Shown here: positions 18,943-28,441 of the stretch, in pieces
How positions within the stretch are numbered: the first letter of the stretch is position 1
Layout of the letters: each line of letters opens with the position of its first letter
From: Allobosea lathyri
GTDB taxonomy: Bacteria; Pseudomonadota; Alphaproteobacteria; Rhizobiales; Beijerinckiaceae
Reading direction: 5' to 3'
Assembly (NCBI RefSeq): GCF_900108245.1
Contig: NZ_FNUY01000007.1
Span: forward strand, 124,001 to 188,000
DNA: 64,000 nucleotides
The notes under the pieces: model-generated
The model's input: only the letters and a program-made list of their open reading frames with translations
Told to the model about the DNA's origin: nothing
The model's database searches: none
Translations under genes and position numbers: made by a program

Positions 18943-19293
18943 TTACCGGTCGGCCTTGATGATTTCGGTCATGGTGACGCCGAGCCGGTCCTCGACGACG
19001 ACGACCTCGCCGCGCGCGACCAGCCGCTCGTTGACGAAGATGTCGATGGCCTCGCCAACGCGCCGGTCGAGTTCCAGAACGGCGCCGGGCACGATCGCCA
19101 GCAGGTCGCCGATCGCGATCCTCGACGAGCCGAGCACCGCCGAGACCGTTACCGGGACGTCGAAGACCTGTTCCAGATCCTCGGCGGTCTTGACCGGAAC
19201 CGGCCCCGAACGCGCGACCGAACCGTCATTGTGATCGAATGACAGGTCCGCCGAGTTCAGCGGCGGCAGATTGAGATCGTTACCCGTGCTCAT
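18943..19293 (-). CDS. fliN: Flagellar motor switch protein FliN
   Basis: A 116-residue protein with a C-terminal SpoA domain: VFDVPVTVSAVLGSSRIAIGDLLAIVPGAVLELDRRVGEAIDIFVNERLVARGEVVVVEDRLGVTMTEI is the classic FliN fold. It forms the lower C-ring and binds FliH. It lies 10 bases downstream of fliH. Confidence 0.95.
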   Translation of the reverse strand: MSTGNDLNLPPLNSADLSFDHNDGSVARSGPVPVKTAEDLEQVFDVPVTVSAVLGSSRIAIGDLLAIVPGAVLELDRRVGEAIDIFVNERLVARGEVVVVEDRLGVTMTEIIKADR

Positions 19294-19303
19294 GATTCAA
19301 TCC

Positions 19304-19897
19304 TCACTCGGCAGAGTGGTTGGAGCCGGCGAAGACACCGGCGACGGCCTGTTCCACCAACGTCGCCAGGCGTTCGGAATCGATGGCGAAGCCGCCATCG
19401 GCCCATTCGATGCGCCCGTCTCCGGTCGCAATATCGGGATCGCCCAGCACGACGAGACGCCCCGCAAAGCCGCTTTCCTGCGCGAGCTTCTTGATCATCG
19501 CCTCGACCATCTCCACCGCCATATCGTTGACGCGGACGACCAGATGCGGCGCGAGCCGCGCATGGGCCAGGCACTCGCGCACGGCGCCTTCCAGTGCCGC
19601 GAGCGGGCGCTCGGCCAAAGCCGCAGCCGCAAGCGCTTTCGCCAGGACGATCGCGACATGAGTGGCCTGGGCCTCGATCGCCGCCGTCCGGGTGGCCTCG
19701 TCGGCGAAAAGTCGCTCGGCGGTGCGCGCGATTTGCCCCATCGTGCCGCTGAGCTGGCCTTCGGCTTCGCGACGGCCCTGCTCATATCCCGCCTGAAAGG
19801 CATCCGACCGCGCAACCGCAAGATCCGCCTCCCCGGCGGCGCGGCGGCCGCCTTCGCGGAAATCGGTGCTGAACATGAATTTCGTGGCGGTAGCCAT
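19304..19897 (-). CDS. fliH: Flagellar assembly protein FliH
   Basis: This 197-residue helical protein has an N-terminal charged region (FQAGYEQGRREAEGQ) and a C-terminal FliH/HrpE-like domain (VVLGDPDIATGDGRIEWADGGFAIDSE). FliH regulates FliI and links it to FliN. It is only 3 bases from the fliG stop, which implies coupled expression. Confidence 0.88.
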   Translation of the reverse strand: MATATKFMFSTDFREGGRRAAGEADLAVARSDAFQAGYEQGRREAEGQLSGTMGQIARTAERLFADEATRTAAIEAQATHVAIVLAKALAAAALAERPLAALEGAVRECLAHARLAPHLVVRVNDMAVEMVEAMIKKLAQESGFAGRLVVLGDPDIATGDGRIEWADGGFAIDSERLATLVEQAVAGVFAGSNHSAE

Positions 19898-19900
19898 GCG

Positions 19901-20980
19901 TCAATAAACCAGTTCGTCTTCTGCATTGCCCTTGGACAGGACGATCTCGCCCTTGTCCGCGAGTTCCTTGGTCATCACGACCAGCTTGGCCTGCGCCTCG
20001 TCGACCTCCTTGAGGCGCAGCGGCCCGAGGCCTTCCATATCGTCCTGCATGTTCTTGGCGGCGCGCTGCGACATCGCCCCGAAAAAGAACGCCCGCATGG
20101 TCTCGCTCGCGCCCTTGAGCGCACGTGCCAGGACGTCCTTGTCGACCTGCCGCATCAGGGTCTGGAGGCCCGCGGCGTCGAGCTTGGCGAGATCGTCGAA
20201 GGTGAACATCAGCGCGCGGATGCGCTCGGCGGAATCATGGTTGGAGGCATCGAGCGCCGAGAGGAAGCGGGTCTCGGTCTGGCGATCGAAGCCGTTGAAG
20301 ATTTCCGCCATCATCTCGTGGGGATCGCGGCGGCGGGTCTGGGTCAGTGTCGCCACGAACTCCGTCCGCAGCGTGTTCTCGATATGGTCGAGCGCTTCCT
20401 TCTGCACCGATTCCAGCCGCAGCATGCGGCTTACCACGTCGATCGAGAGATCGCCGGGCAGGTTGCGCAGCACATTGGCCGCATGCTCGGCCCGGATCTT
20501 CGAGAGGATCACCGCAATGGTCTGCGGGTATTCGTTCTTGAGGAAGTTGGCGAGCACCACGGCGTCGATATTGCCGAGCTTCTGCCACATGTTGCGTCCG
20601 GCCGGACCACGGATCTCCTCCATGATCAACGCGACCTGATCGCCCGGCAGGATCTTCTCCAGCAGCGAGATCGTGCGGTCGAAAGAGCCGGTCACAGCAC
20701 CCGCGCTCGACAGCTTGCCGACGAAATCGAGCATCAGCCGCTCGACCTCGTCGGAATCGACCGTGCCGAGTTCCGCCATCGCACGGGTGATGATGCGGAT
20801 TTCCTCGTCGTCGAACTCCCGCCAGATCGCGCGGCCATGGTCCTCGCCGAGCACGAGCAGGATCACCGCGGCCCGTTGGGGCCCCGTCATTTCGGCAATC
20901 TTGGTCACGCCGAAGTTGTAGCCGGCCTCGACGGCGCCTTCTCGGGGGCTAAGGGTAGCGATGGAACGCTCGTCGGCCAT
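19901..20980 (-). CDS. fliG: Flagellar motor switch protein FliG
   Basis: A 359-residue protein with the N-terminal FliF-binding domain (TGPQRAAVILLVLGEDHG), the middle domain with the EHPQ-like surface (YPQTIAVILSKI) and the C-terminal torque domain (FDDLAKLDAAGLQTLMRQVDKDVLARALKGASE). FliG transmits stator torque to the C-ring. It follows fliF within 14 bases. Confidence 0.96.
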   Translation of the reverse strand: MADERSIATLSPREGAVEAGYNFGVTKIAEMTGPQRAAVILLVLGEDHGRAIWREFDDEEIRIITRAMAELGTVDSDEVERLMLDFVGKLSSAGAVTGSFDRTISLLEKILPGDQVALIMEEIRGPAGRNMWQKLGNIDAVVLANFLKNEYPQTIAVILSKIRAEHAANVLRNLPGDLSIDVVSRMLRLESVQKEALDHIENTLRTEFVATLTQTRRRDPHEMMAEIFNGFDRQTETRFLSALDASNHDSAERIRALMFTFDDLAKLDAAGLQTLMRQVDKDVLARALKGASETMRAFFFGAMSQRAAKNMQDDMEGLGPLRLKEVDEAQAKLVVMTKELADKGEIVLSKGNAEDELVY

Positions 20981-20994
20981 GGTTCAGAAATCCA

Positions 20995-22668
20995 TCATGC
21001 CGGCGCCTTCTCATGGATCCAGCCACGCAGCACCGCGACCGAATCGGCCGGGTTCTGCGAGACCAGTGCGCCGATCTTCTCGACGGACTGGGCCTTGAGC
21101 TGTCCCTTGATCTGGGCGACCGCGAGCATGCGTTCGGAGGGTGCCTCGACATCGACCCCATCGTCCCCGCCGACAAGCGCGCGCGACGAGCCGGCAGGAT
21201 TTCCCGTCGCGCCATCCTGGATCAGCACCGCGCCATTGCGCATGAAGGAAGGGATCGCCCTGCCGCCATTTTCCGAGGCGAGCACCTGCTTGAGCAGGGG
21301 CCGCACCACCGTCATGAGCACGATCAGCGTCAGCAGCGAGATCACGCCGAGTTCGGCGAAGCGGACCAGATCCTCCTTGGTGAAGGAGAGCAGCTGCTGC
21401 ATCAGGCCCTGCTCGACGAGGTCGGCCTGGGCCGGGGGAGCTTCGGCGAAACGGAGGTTGACCACCTCGATCTTGTCGCCCCGCGCCTGATCGAAGCCGA
21501 CGGCCGTGCGGACAAGCTGCCCGATGCGCTCGATCTCGTCGCCATTGCGCGGCTGATAGGCCAGCTCGCCGGCGGGGCTGCGGCTATAGGTGCCATCGAC
21601 CAGCACCGCGACCGACAGCTTCTTGATGCGGCCGCCCTCCAGCACCTCGGTGCGCGTGGTGCGAGAAATCTCGTAATTGACCACCTCCTCGTTCTTGGAG
21701 GAGGCGTCCTTCTGGTTCTGCTGCGTGCCCTGCGTCTGCTGGGCGCCGGGCAGTTCGTTGCCCACGGTGACCGCGCCGTTGGCACCCTCGGTGGTCGCCG
21801 AATTCTCGGTGCGGTTCTGGCTGGAGCGCACCACCCGGCTTTCGGGATCGAAGGTCTCGGAGCGGCTTTCGACCCGGTTGCTGTCGAGCGAAGCCGAGAC
21901 CTGCACGCGTGCCCGGCCATGGCCGACGATGCTGGCGACGATGTCCTCGATCTGCAGCTTCAGCCGCTTCTCGATCGCGGTCTGGCGCTCGTCGATGCCC
22001 AGACCGATCAGCCCTTGCTCGCCCTGCGCGCCATCGGCCAGAAGCCGCCCGCGCTCGTCCACGATCGAAACCCGCTCGGGCTTCAGCCCGTCGACGGCCG
22101 ACGCAACGAGATGGCGCACCGCCCGGACCTGGGCGACGTCGAGCTCGCCTGCGAGCTTGAGCGCGATCGATGCGCGGGGCGGCTCGCGATCGCGCTCGAA
22201 CAGGCGCTTCTCGGGAATCACGAGATGCACGCGCGCCGCCTGCACCCGGCTGATCGAACGGATGGTGCGCGAAAGCTCGCCTTCCAGCGCGCGCAGATGG
22301 TTGATGTTCTGGACGAAGCTGGTCGAGGAAAAGGCGTCGCCCTTGTCGAATATCTCGTATCCGACGCCACCGCCGGCCGGAATGCCCTTGCTGGCGAGGT
22401 CGAGCCGCAGGCGCGGAACATCGGCCTTGGCGACAAGCACGGTCTGCCCGTCGCTGCGCAGCTCGTATTTGATGCCGCGCGTATCGAGATCCTTGAGGAT
22501 CGAACTGACATCCTGATTCGAAAGATCGGAAAACAGCACGCTCATCGCCGGCTGGGACATCTTCAGCATGACGAAGCCGAAGAAGCCGACAAGGCCCAGC
22601 GTAACCGCCAGCATCGCCGCCAGGCGCGCCGCTCCGAATTTCGTAAACTGCTCGACGATGCCGCTCAC
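20995..22668 (-). CDS. fliF: Flagellar MS-ring protein FliF
   Basis: The protein is about 557 residues with an N-terminal membrane segment (LAAMLAVTLGLVGFFGFVML). The secretin/YscJ-like ring-building domains include DLDTRGIKYELRSDGQTVLVAKADVPRLRLDLASKGIPAGG, and a second membrane segment (LGVISLLTLIVLMTVVRPLL) lies near the C-terminus. The GTG at 22668 (SGIVEQFTKFGAARL) has GGAACGG upstream and is preferred over a GTG nine codons earlier. It heads the operon. Confidence 0.95.
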   Translation of the reverse strand: MSGIVEQFTKFGAARLAAMLAVTLGLVGFFGFVMLKMSQPAMSVLFSDLSNQDVSSILKDLDTRGIKYELRSDGQTVLVAKADVPRLRLDLASKGIPAGGGVGYEIFDKGDAFSSTSFVQNINHLRALEGELSRTIRSISRVQAARVHLVIPEKRLFERDREPPRASIALKLAGELDVAQVRAVRHLVASAVDGLKPERVSIVDERGRLLADGAQGEQGLIGLGIDERQTAIEKRLKLQIEDIVASIVGHGRARVQVSASLDSNRVESRSETFDPESRVVRSSQNRTENSATTEGANGAVTVGNELPGAQQTQGTQQNQKDASSKNEEVVNYEISRTTRTEVLEGGRIKKLSVAVLVDGTYSRSPAGELAYQPRNGDEIERIGQLVRTAVGFDQARGDKIEVVNLRFAEAPPAQADLVEQGLMQQLLSFTKEDLVRFAELGVISLLTLIVLMTVVRPLLKQVLASENGGRAIPSFMRNGAVLIQDGATGNPAGSSRALVGGDDGVDVEAPSERMLAVAQIKGQLKAQSVEKIGALVSQNPADSVAVLRGWIHEKAPA

Positions 22669-22745
22669 GCCGCTATCCGTTCCACAAAGCCGCACCGGTC
22701 ACACATAGAGGCCGGCTCACTAGGCAAGTTTTTCCCAGTGCATGG

Positions 22746-22760
22746 TTAGCGGGTGGTTAA
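22746..22760 (-). promoter_or_regulatory. CtrA-like box upstream of fliF
   Basis: On the minus strand this reads TTAA-CCACCCG-CTAA, a one-mismatch CtrA box with 7-base spacing, about 80 bases upstream of the preferred fliF start. It is closely similar to the box upstream of flhA. Confidence 0.6.
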
Positions 22761-23050
22761 TTTTGCCGGGTTGTTACGAAAGAATGTCTGGAACGGCCAG
22801 GGCGGAGGGCGCGCCGACACGAAATATCCGACCCCTCCCTGAAGGCGGGAGAGCGGATTTCGCGCAGGGCGGGCACAAAAAATGCGGTCCCGGATGTCCG
22901 ACGGTCTCCGGAACCATCTCGCGGCCGCGAAGAAAAAACGCACTGCAACAACAAAAACAATGGCTTAACGACCGCGAAAACTGACCTACAATGGTTCCGG
23001 CTAAGGGTCGCGTTCGATAACGAAAAAGAATCGGAAGCCGGGAGGACGTG

Positions 23051-23134
23051 ATGCTGATCTGGACCGCGATCGTTTGGCTGGCCTGCACCGCCCTGTTCCT
23101 CGAGATGGCAGACCGCGCACCGACCATGGATTGA
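23051..23134 (+). CDS. Putative 27-residue membrane micropeptide
   Basis: A short frame, M-L-I-W-T-A-I-V-W-L-A-C-T-A-L-F-L-E-M-A-D-R-A-P-T-M-D, has a perfect GGAGG 6 bases before its ATG and one hydrophobic segment (residues 2-17). A hairpin with a TTCG loop and a T tract follows about 120 bases downstream. Function is unknown. The Shine-Dalgarno is the main support; the rest of 22761-23250 shows no other gene. Confidence 0.45.
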   Translation: MLIWTAIVWLACTALFLEMADRAPTMD

Positions 23135-23252
23135 ACTGCGCGATTCGAGGGTCTCGATGTGCAGGTGACCCAAATCCAACCGCAAACGGTGAGCCTGCCG
23201 TAATGATGGATGCCGCCGGGCGCGCTCCGATCTTGCCGTGATCGACCTGAGA

Positions 23253-23274
23253 GACCCGCTTCGGCGGGCTTTTC
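23253..23274 (+). terminator. Putative terminator hairpin
   Basis: A 5-bp GC stem (CCCGC/GCGGG) closes a TTCG tetraloop and is followed by CTTTTCT. It may end the micropeptide transcript. Confidence 0.5.
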
Positions 23275-23290
23275 TGCGTCAAGGCATGCT

Positions 23291-23437
23291 GATTTGATCT
23301 GGAAACAGGCCGTCATCCCGGACAAGCGGCGAAGCCGCGCAGCTCCGGGATCCATCGTAAGCAGCAGAGCTCTATGATGGATCCCGGGCCGACCTTCGGT
23401 CGCCCAGGATGACGGCGTGTTTCCACGCAAGATCGTC
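23291..23437. repeat. Dispersed palindromic repeat, copy 2 (inverted)
   Basis: This is the reverse complement of the element at 12409-12557 with only a few differences, including the GATCTGGAAAC end, CGGCGAAGCCGCGCAGCTCC and GCCGACCTTCGGTCGCCCAG. Between the two inverted copies lie flhA to fliF. Confidence 0.85.
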
Positions 23438-23515
23438 GGACTCCGGGCGCTCCGTCCTCTGGACCGGAAGAATTCCAGCACCGGCCGCCCGCGATCGTCG
23501 ATGAGCGATAACGCG

Positions 23516-23549
23516 AAAGGCGCCGGTCCCGGGAGGGACCGACGCCTTT
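23516..23549 (-). terminator. Rho-independent terminator of sciP
   Basis: A long nearly perfect hairpin (AAAGGCG.CGGTCCC / GGGACCG.CGCCTTT) around GGGA lies 24 bases past the sciP stop and ends in TTTC on the minus strand. Confidence 0.7.
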
Positions 23550-23572
23550 GAACGTAAAGCAGAGCGCCGGTG

Positions 23573-23848
23573 CTACTGGCGATAATGCTGGATACGGGTC
23601 GTACGCAGACCCGCAAGACCATGCTGGTCGATCGACATCTGCCAGCTCAGAAACTCGTCGACCGTCAGCGTATAACGCTGGCAGGCTTCCTCCAGACTCA
23701 GGAGTCCGCCACGGACGGCTGCAACAACCTCAGCCTTTCGCCGGATCACCCAGCGGCGTGTATTCATCGGCGGCAGATCGGCAATCGTCAACGGACTTCC
23801 GTCCGGTCCGATTACATACTTCACCCGCGGTCGCAAAGGCTCGGTCAT
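23573..23848 (-). CDS. sciP: CtrA inhibitor SciP (DUF1153)
   Basis: A 91-residue helix-turn-helix protein reading TEPLRPRVKYVIGPDGSPLT and RRWVIRRKAEVVAAVRGGLLSLEEACQRYTLTVDEFLSWQ, which is diagnostic for SciP/DUF1153. In Caulobacter SciP binds CtrA and blocks transcription of CtrA-activated genes. ATG 23848 fits the family start. Its position among flagellar genes, together with ctrA at 4.2 kb, is typical of alphaproteobacteria. Confidence 0.93.
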   Translation of the reverse strand: MTEPLRPRVKYVIGPDGSPLTIADLPPMNTRRWVIRRKAEVVAAVRGGLLSLEEACQRYTLTVDEFLSWQMSIDQHGLAGLRTTRIQHYRQ

Positions 23849-23954
23849 GGTACACTCACACAACTCAACAGACCTACTTGTGCTGAGCATAGGGCGCCGG
23901 CTTTAAGATTTGCCTAAAGGGATCACGCGGGATTTCCGTGTTTTGGCCGGGCTG

Positions 23955-24623
23955 CTAGTTCGTGCGGACCACGCTCTTGACCTTGTCGATCGGCACGCCG
24001 ATCGCGCCGATCTTGAGCGTCGGGATCGAGCCGGTGAAGTCGACGCCATCGACGATGCCGCCGATCTGCGTCTTCGCCGTCATGATCTCGCCGGCGACAT
24101 CCTTGGCATCGATTGTGACCGTGTACTCGCCCTCGGCCGCGTCCTGGCCCGTCGAGGTCTTGCCGTCCCATTTATAGGCCTGATCGCCGGCCACCAGGCT
24201 TTTCGTCATCGTCTGCACGACGCTGCCGCTGGCGTTCTTGATCGTGATCGTCGCGGTGCCGGCACGCGGCACGTTGACCTGCCACTCGGCATTGCCGTCA
24301 TTGAGCTGCGTTGTCGCACCATCGGCGGTGATCTTGGCGCCGATGAAGCCGACAGCGTTCGTGGCGGTGCCCGCCGCGCTGAGGCTGAGCAGCGAGCCCA
24401 GCGTCTCATTGGTCCGCAATTGCTGCTCGACGCCGGCGAACTGGACCAGCTGCGCGGTGAACTGGTTGGTATCGAGCGGGTCGAGCGGCGACTGGTTCTT
24501 GAGCTGCGTCGTCAGCAGGGTGAGAAACTGATCGAAATTGCCGGCGATCGACGACGAGCCTGCGATATTCGCAGTGCTCGTATTGGCGGTATTCGAGGCG
24601 CCGCTTGTGCTGGAGACTGCCAT
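23955..24623 (-). CDS. flgD: Flagellar hook-capping protein FlgD
   Basis: A 222-residue protein with the N-terminal FlgD signature (FDQFLTLLTTQLKNQSPLDPLDTNQFTAQLVQFAGVEQQLRTNETL). A C-terminal Ig/tudor-like domain follows (VPRAGTATITIKNASGSVVQT... DGKTSTGQDAAEGEYTVTIDA). It caps the growing hook during assembly. It is 15 bases downstream of fliK, forming a hook-assembly pair. Confidence 0.95.
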   Translation of the reverse strand: MAVSSTSGASNTANTSTANIAGSSSIAGNFDQFLTLLTTQLKNQSPLDPLDTNQFTAQLVQFAGVEQQLRTNETLGSLLSLSAAGTATNAVGFIGAKITADGATTQLNDGNAEWQVNVPRAGTATITIKNASGSVVQTMTKSLVAGDQAYKWDGKTSTGQDAAEGEYTVTIDAKDVAGEIMTAKTQIGGIVDGVDFTGSIPTLKIGAIGVPIDKVKSVVRTN

Positions 24624-24638
24624 GGCGCTCCTCCTTGT

Positions 24639-26249
24639 TCAGATGCTGAGATCGACGCCGCCAAGCCTGACAAGGCGGCGGATCGGTGCGGGTTCGGCGG
24701 GAACGATCGTGTCGTCGCTGGTCGTGGCGCCCGCGGCGGCGCGGCTGCGTTGCGCTGCCTCGTCCTGCTGCCTGTTCTGACGAAAGCCGGACTGGTCGGA
24801 CGGGTCGCGCAGGGTGATGTCGACGCCGGCATCGGACGGCTTGAGGCCGGCCTGCTCAAAGGCCCGCTCCAGGGTGCGCGCGTCGCGCTGCAACAAGTGC
24901 AGCGTTTCGACGCGATCGACGACCAGCCGCGCGCTGACCTCGCCATCATCCGAAATCGAGAGATTGACGTCGACGCGCCCGAGTTCGCCCGGGTCGAGCC
25001 TGATATCGAATTGCCGCGCACCCGACAGCGCCTTCAGGCCGATTTCGATCGGCAGGACGTGGAGCGGCGTCGGCTGGCCATCCGACGTGCCGCGACCGTT
25101 CACGCCGGTCGACGTCGCGGCGGCAGGCTGCTCCAGCGCGGCAAGGAGGCGCAACGGCTCGGCCTTGGCGGCGGCCTGCTGCGCCAGCGCGGATGCATCG
25201 ATCGGGCTCTGGACCTGCAGCGCGGCCTCGAGCGGCTTGAATTCGGCGAGAGCGCTCGCCGGCCCGGCGATCTGGGCAAACGAGGCGAGTCCCTCGGTGG
25301 CGGCAATTGTCGCGGAAGCCTGTCCGCCTGTGATCGCAGGCTGTGCCGGATCGCCCTTATCCGGGCCTGCCGGCGCTTTCGCCTCCGGGCCGGTCGAGGC
25401 TGCAAGCTGTGCAGCGACCAGAGCCGTCTGCGCCGGTTGCGTGGCTGGATTTTGCGGGGTCGTCGGCTTGGCGCTTCCGGCGCCGATCACGGCGGCAGCG
25501 CCGGACGGGGCGGTCGTCGCCTTGGCAGCGGGATCAAGCACCGGCGCGAGATTCACGCCGATCAGCGGCAGAGCCGCAATCGCGACGAGTTCAGCCGGAA
25601 CTTGCGGCGTGACGACGACGACCGGCGCAGCCTCGCCTTCCGAAGCCTTCGCCTCGGATGCAGCTTTCTCGGTCTCGGCGGACATTTCGGCTTTGTCCGA
25701 GGTGCCGGCCTTGCCCGCCTCAGACGTGCCCATCTCGGCGTTGCCAGCCCCAATCTTGCCCGTCTCAGACCTGCTCGTCCCAGACTTGCCCGTCTCAGAC
25801 TTGCCCGCCTCGGCCTTCTCTGCCTCGGTCTTCTCTGTCTCCGTCTTGGCCTTGCCTGCCTCAGTCTTGCTCGCGGCTTCAGCCTTGACCGTTGTCGCGG
25901 TATTCCCCGAAACCTCGGCCTCGATCCCCGCTACGGCAGCAGCTGCGGCCGCGGCGGCAATCGTGACCTGCGCGCCGACATCGGGCTTGGCTGCATTCGC
26001 TGGAGGGGCAGGCACCGTCTCGTTTGGCTTGGGCGTGTCCTCCGGCTTGGCGACAGGCTCGTGACGCGTCTCCGCCGACACGGCTGCCGCTTCGGCGGGC
26101 GCAACCGCGGCCGCAGCGGCCTGTTCGGCGCGAGCATCCGGCAGCGTAAAGGGCTCGGACTCGCGGCCTGCCTCCGGCTCGGCCGCGCGCCGGCGCTGAG
26201 CCGGAGGCTCGGACGCTGGCGAAGTGTTCGACAGAGGCTGCATTGACAT
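24639..26249 (-). CDS. fliK: Flagellar hook-length control protein FliK
   Basis: The protein is about 536 residues. The N-terminal half is low-complexity Ala/Glu/Lys/Ser/Thr sequence with many KTE, AGK and SET units. The C-terminal Flg_hook domain ([46 protein letters not shown]) is well conserved. FliK measures hook length and triggers the export switch. The start is one of two nearby ATGs (26249 or 26243). Confidence 0.92.
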   Translation of the reverse strand: MSMQPLSNTSPASEPPAQRRRAAEPEAGRESEPFTLPDARAEQAAAAAVAPAEAAAVSAETRHEPVAKPEDTPKPNETVPAPPANAAKPDVGAQVTIAAAAAAAAVAGIEAEVSGNTATTVKAEAASKTEAGKAKTETEKTEAEKAEAGKSETGKSGTSRSETGKIGAGNAEMGTSEAGKAGTSDKAEMSAETEKAASEAKASEGEAAPVVVVTPQVPAELVAIAALPLIGVNLAPVLDPAAKATTAPSGAAAVIGAGSAKPTTPQNPATQPAQTALVAAQLAASTGPEAKAPAGPDKGDPAQPAITGGQASATIAATEGLASFAQIAGPASALAEFKPLEAALQVQSPIDASALAQQAAAKAEPLRLLAALEQPAAATSTGVNGRGTSDGQPTPLHVLPIEIGLKALSGARQFDIRLDPGELGRVDVNLSISDDGEVSARLVVDRVETLHLLQRDARTLERAFEQAGLKPSDAGVDITLRDPSDQSGFRQNRQQDEAAQRSRAAAGATTSDDTIVPAEPAPIRRLVRLGGVDLSI

Positions 26250-26453
26250 CAGGCGGTTCCGGAACGCGGGCAAAGAGATGCCCCCGCACCCTCCAGCAAG
26301 TCCCAAGCCAGATATGCCCATCGATATTTCAAAGGCTTAGGCCACATTCGCGCCATGGTTGGCGGCAAGAACCGCCGCCCTGCCCAAGCCGGCCGGCAGG
26401 ATTTGCCGATCGCCTGCTGGCAGGCAGCCCGCAAAGCCGGTATAGAGCGCCTC

Positions 26454-27638
26454 ATGACATCGCCCCGGAACTCCCTCGATATCGCCAAGCCGCCAGCGGC
26501 GACGCGCGTCGTCGCGGCGATGTCGGGTGGCGTCGATTCCTCCGTCGTCGCAGCCCTGCTCAAGCGCGAGGGCTACGACGTCATTGGCGTGACCCTGCAG
26601 CTTTACGATCATGGCGCGGCCGTTCATCGCGCCGGTTCCTGCTGCGCCGGCCAGGACATCCACGATGCCCGCCGCGTCGCCGAGGCCATCGGCATTCCCC
26701 ATTACGTGCTTGATTACGAGAGCCGCTTCCGCGACGCCGTGATCGAGCGCTTCGCCGAGAGCTATCTTGCCGGCGAGACGCCGATCCCCTGCGTCGAGTG
26801 CAATCGCACGGTGAAATTCCGCGATCTACTGGGATTGGCGAAGGAACTCGGCGCCGACGCGCTGGCGACCGGCCATTACGTCGTCAGCCAGGATCTGGGC
26901 GATGGCCACCGAGGCCTGTTCCGTGCCGCCGACACCACCCGCGACCAGAGCTATTTCCTCTATGCGACGACGCAGGAGCAGCTCGACATGCTGCGGTTCC
27001 CGCTGGGCGGCATCGACAAGGCGCAGACCCGCGCGCTGGCGGCGGAACTTGGCCTCGCCATCGCCGACAAGCCCGACAGTCAGGACATCTGCTTCGTCCC
27101 CAACGGTCGCTATGCCGATGTGATCGAGCGGTTGAAGCCAGGCGCAGCGCGGCCGGGCGATATCGTCCATCTCGACGGCCGCGTGCTCGGCCGCCATGAC
27201 GGTGTACTCCGCTACACCGTCGGCCAGCGCAAGGGCCTGGGCCTGAGCGCAGCCGAGCCGCTTTATGTCCTGCGGCTCGACGCCGACGACGCCCGCGTCA
27301 TCGTCGGCCCCCGCGAAGCGCTCAGCGTTCGCGAAATCCGGCTGCGCGACCTCAACTGGCTCGGCGAGATCGCGCCCGATGCGCTGCCCGAAGGCGGGCT
27401 GGACGTCGCGGTGCGCGTGCGCTCGACCCGCGCGCCCTGCGAAGCCCGCCTGACCCGCGACGAGGCCGGGCTCAAGGTCGAGCTCGCTGGCGAAGAGGAG
27501 GGCGTTTCGCCCGGCCAGGCCTGCGTGATCTATGCCGATGCCGGCCCCGGCGCGCGCGTGCTCGGCGGCGGCACCATCATGCGGCGGCCCCTGCCCGTCC
27601 CGGTGCCTGGACCTGCTCTCGCCCTCGCCTTGCCCTGA
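26454..27638 (+). CDS. mnmA: tRNA-specific 2-thiouridylase MnmA
   Basis: A 394-residue PP-loop enzyme. The ATP-binding motif is [10 protein letters not shown]; the catalytic cysteines are in [14 protein letters not shown] and [10 protein letters not shown]; and the family motif [16 protein letters not shown] follows. It thiolates U34 of tRNA for Lys, Glu and Gln. ATG 26454 was chosen because the upstream extension is basic and unlike the family. Confidence 0.97.
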   Translation: MTSPRNSLDIAKPPAATRVVAAMSGGVDSSVVAALLKREGYDVIGVTLQLYDHGAAVHRAGSCCAGQDIHDARRVAEAIGIPHYVLDYESRFRDAVIERFAESYLAGETPIPCVECNRTVKFRDLLGLAKELGADALATGHYVVSQDLGDGHRGLFRAADTTRDQSYFLYATTQEQLDMLRFPLGGIDKAQTRALAAELGLAIADKPDSQDICFVPNGRYADVIERLKPGAARPGDIVHLDGRVLGRHDGVLRYTVGQRKGLGLSAAEPLYVLRLDADDARVIVGPREALSVREIRLRDLNWLGEIAPDALPEGGLDVAVRVRSTRAPCEARLTRDEAGLKVELAGEEEGVSPGQACVIYADAGPGARVLGGGTIMRRPLPVPVPGPALALALP

Positions 27639-27683
27639 TAAAGGTCGCCAAGGCCCTCCCCTTTCCCGCCGCGAGCCTTCTCC

Positions 27684-28337
27684 ATGCCCGTGACCTACGA
27701 TCTCGACAGCCAGAAGCGCGTCTACGCGACCTGGGCCAAATTCTACGACAGGGTCTATCAGCGCATGCTGGCCCGGCCGCAGCGTGAAGCCGTGGCGGCA
27801 GCCTGCGCCTGCGGGCCCGATATTCTTGAGATCGGCGTCGGCACCGGCCTGACGCTTGCCTATTTCACCCCCGAATCGCGCGTACTCGGCGCCGACCTGT
27901 CGCTCGACATGCTGAAGGTCGCCAACCGCAAGGTGGCGAGGCAGAAACTCGGACATGTGCGCGGGCTGATGGTGATGGATGCCTGCCGGCTCGGCTTCGA
28001 GGCCGAGCGTTTCGACGCCGTCACAGCGCAGTTCGTGATCACGCTGGTACCCAATGCCGAGCAGGCACTGGCCGAGATGGACCGCGTGCTGAAACCCGGC
28101 GGCGAGATCATCATTTCCAGCCGCCTCGTCGATGATGGCGGCGTTTTCGCGCCCGTATGGACCGCTCTTGCTCCGCTTGCCAAGGCGATTGGCTGGAGCA
28201 CGGACTTCAAGGTCAGCCGGCTGACGGGCTGGGCGGCCGCGACGGGCCGATACGAAACCGTCCATATCGGGCGCGGCTATTTCAAGGTGGTACGGCTGCG
28301 CAAGCTGGCATCCAGGCCTCCATCGGACCAGGCTTGA
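27684..28337 (+). CDS. Class I SAM-dependent methyltransferase, PmtA-like
   Basis: A 217-residue methyltransferase with motif I ILEIGVGTGLTLAYF, a motif II region VLGADLSLDML and the post-motif FVITLVPNAEQALAEMDRVLKPGGEIIISSR. The start (YATWAKFYDRVYQRML) resembles Rhodobacter-type phosphatidylethanolamine N-methyltransferase (PmtA), which makes phosphatidylcholine. The exact substrate is inferred. It is the last host protein gene before the tRNA attachment site. Confidence 0.85.
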   Translation: MPVTYDLDSQKRVYATWAKFYDRVYQRMLARPQREAVAAACACGPDILEIGVGTGLTLAYFTPESRVLGADLSLDMLKVANRKVARQKLGHVRGLMVMDACRLGFEAERFDAVTAQFVITLVPNAEQALAEMDRVLKPGGEIIISSRLVDDGGVFAPVWTALAPLAKAIGWSTDFKVSRLTGWAAATGRYETVHIGRGYFKVVRLRKLASRPPSDQA

Positions 28338-28441
28338 ACCGGCCGGACGTTTTGGCCGGATCAAGGCTTGACGAGCGGACGCCCCATTGCCTATATCGCG
28401 CCCTCACGACGGCACGCCCACTTCGGCGCACCGATCCGTGC

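Noticed and set aside
19271-21490. A 739-codon plus-strand frame antisense to fliN, fliH, fliG and the fliF end
   Set aside because: It spans four well-identified genes and has Arg/His-rich shadow composition with no domain.
23910-26246. A 778-codon plus-strand frame antisense to flgD and fliK
   Set aside because: The repetitive content ([16 protein letters not shown]) is only the complement of the fliK low-complexity tract.
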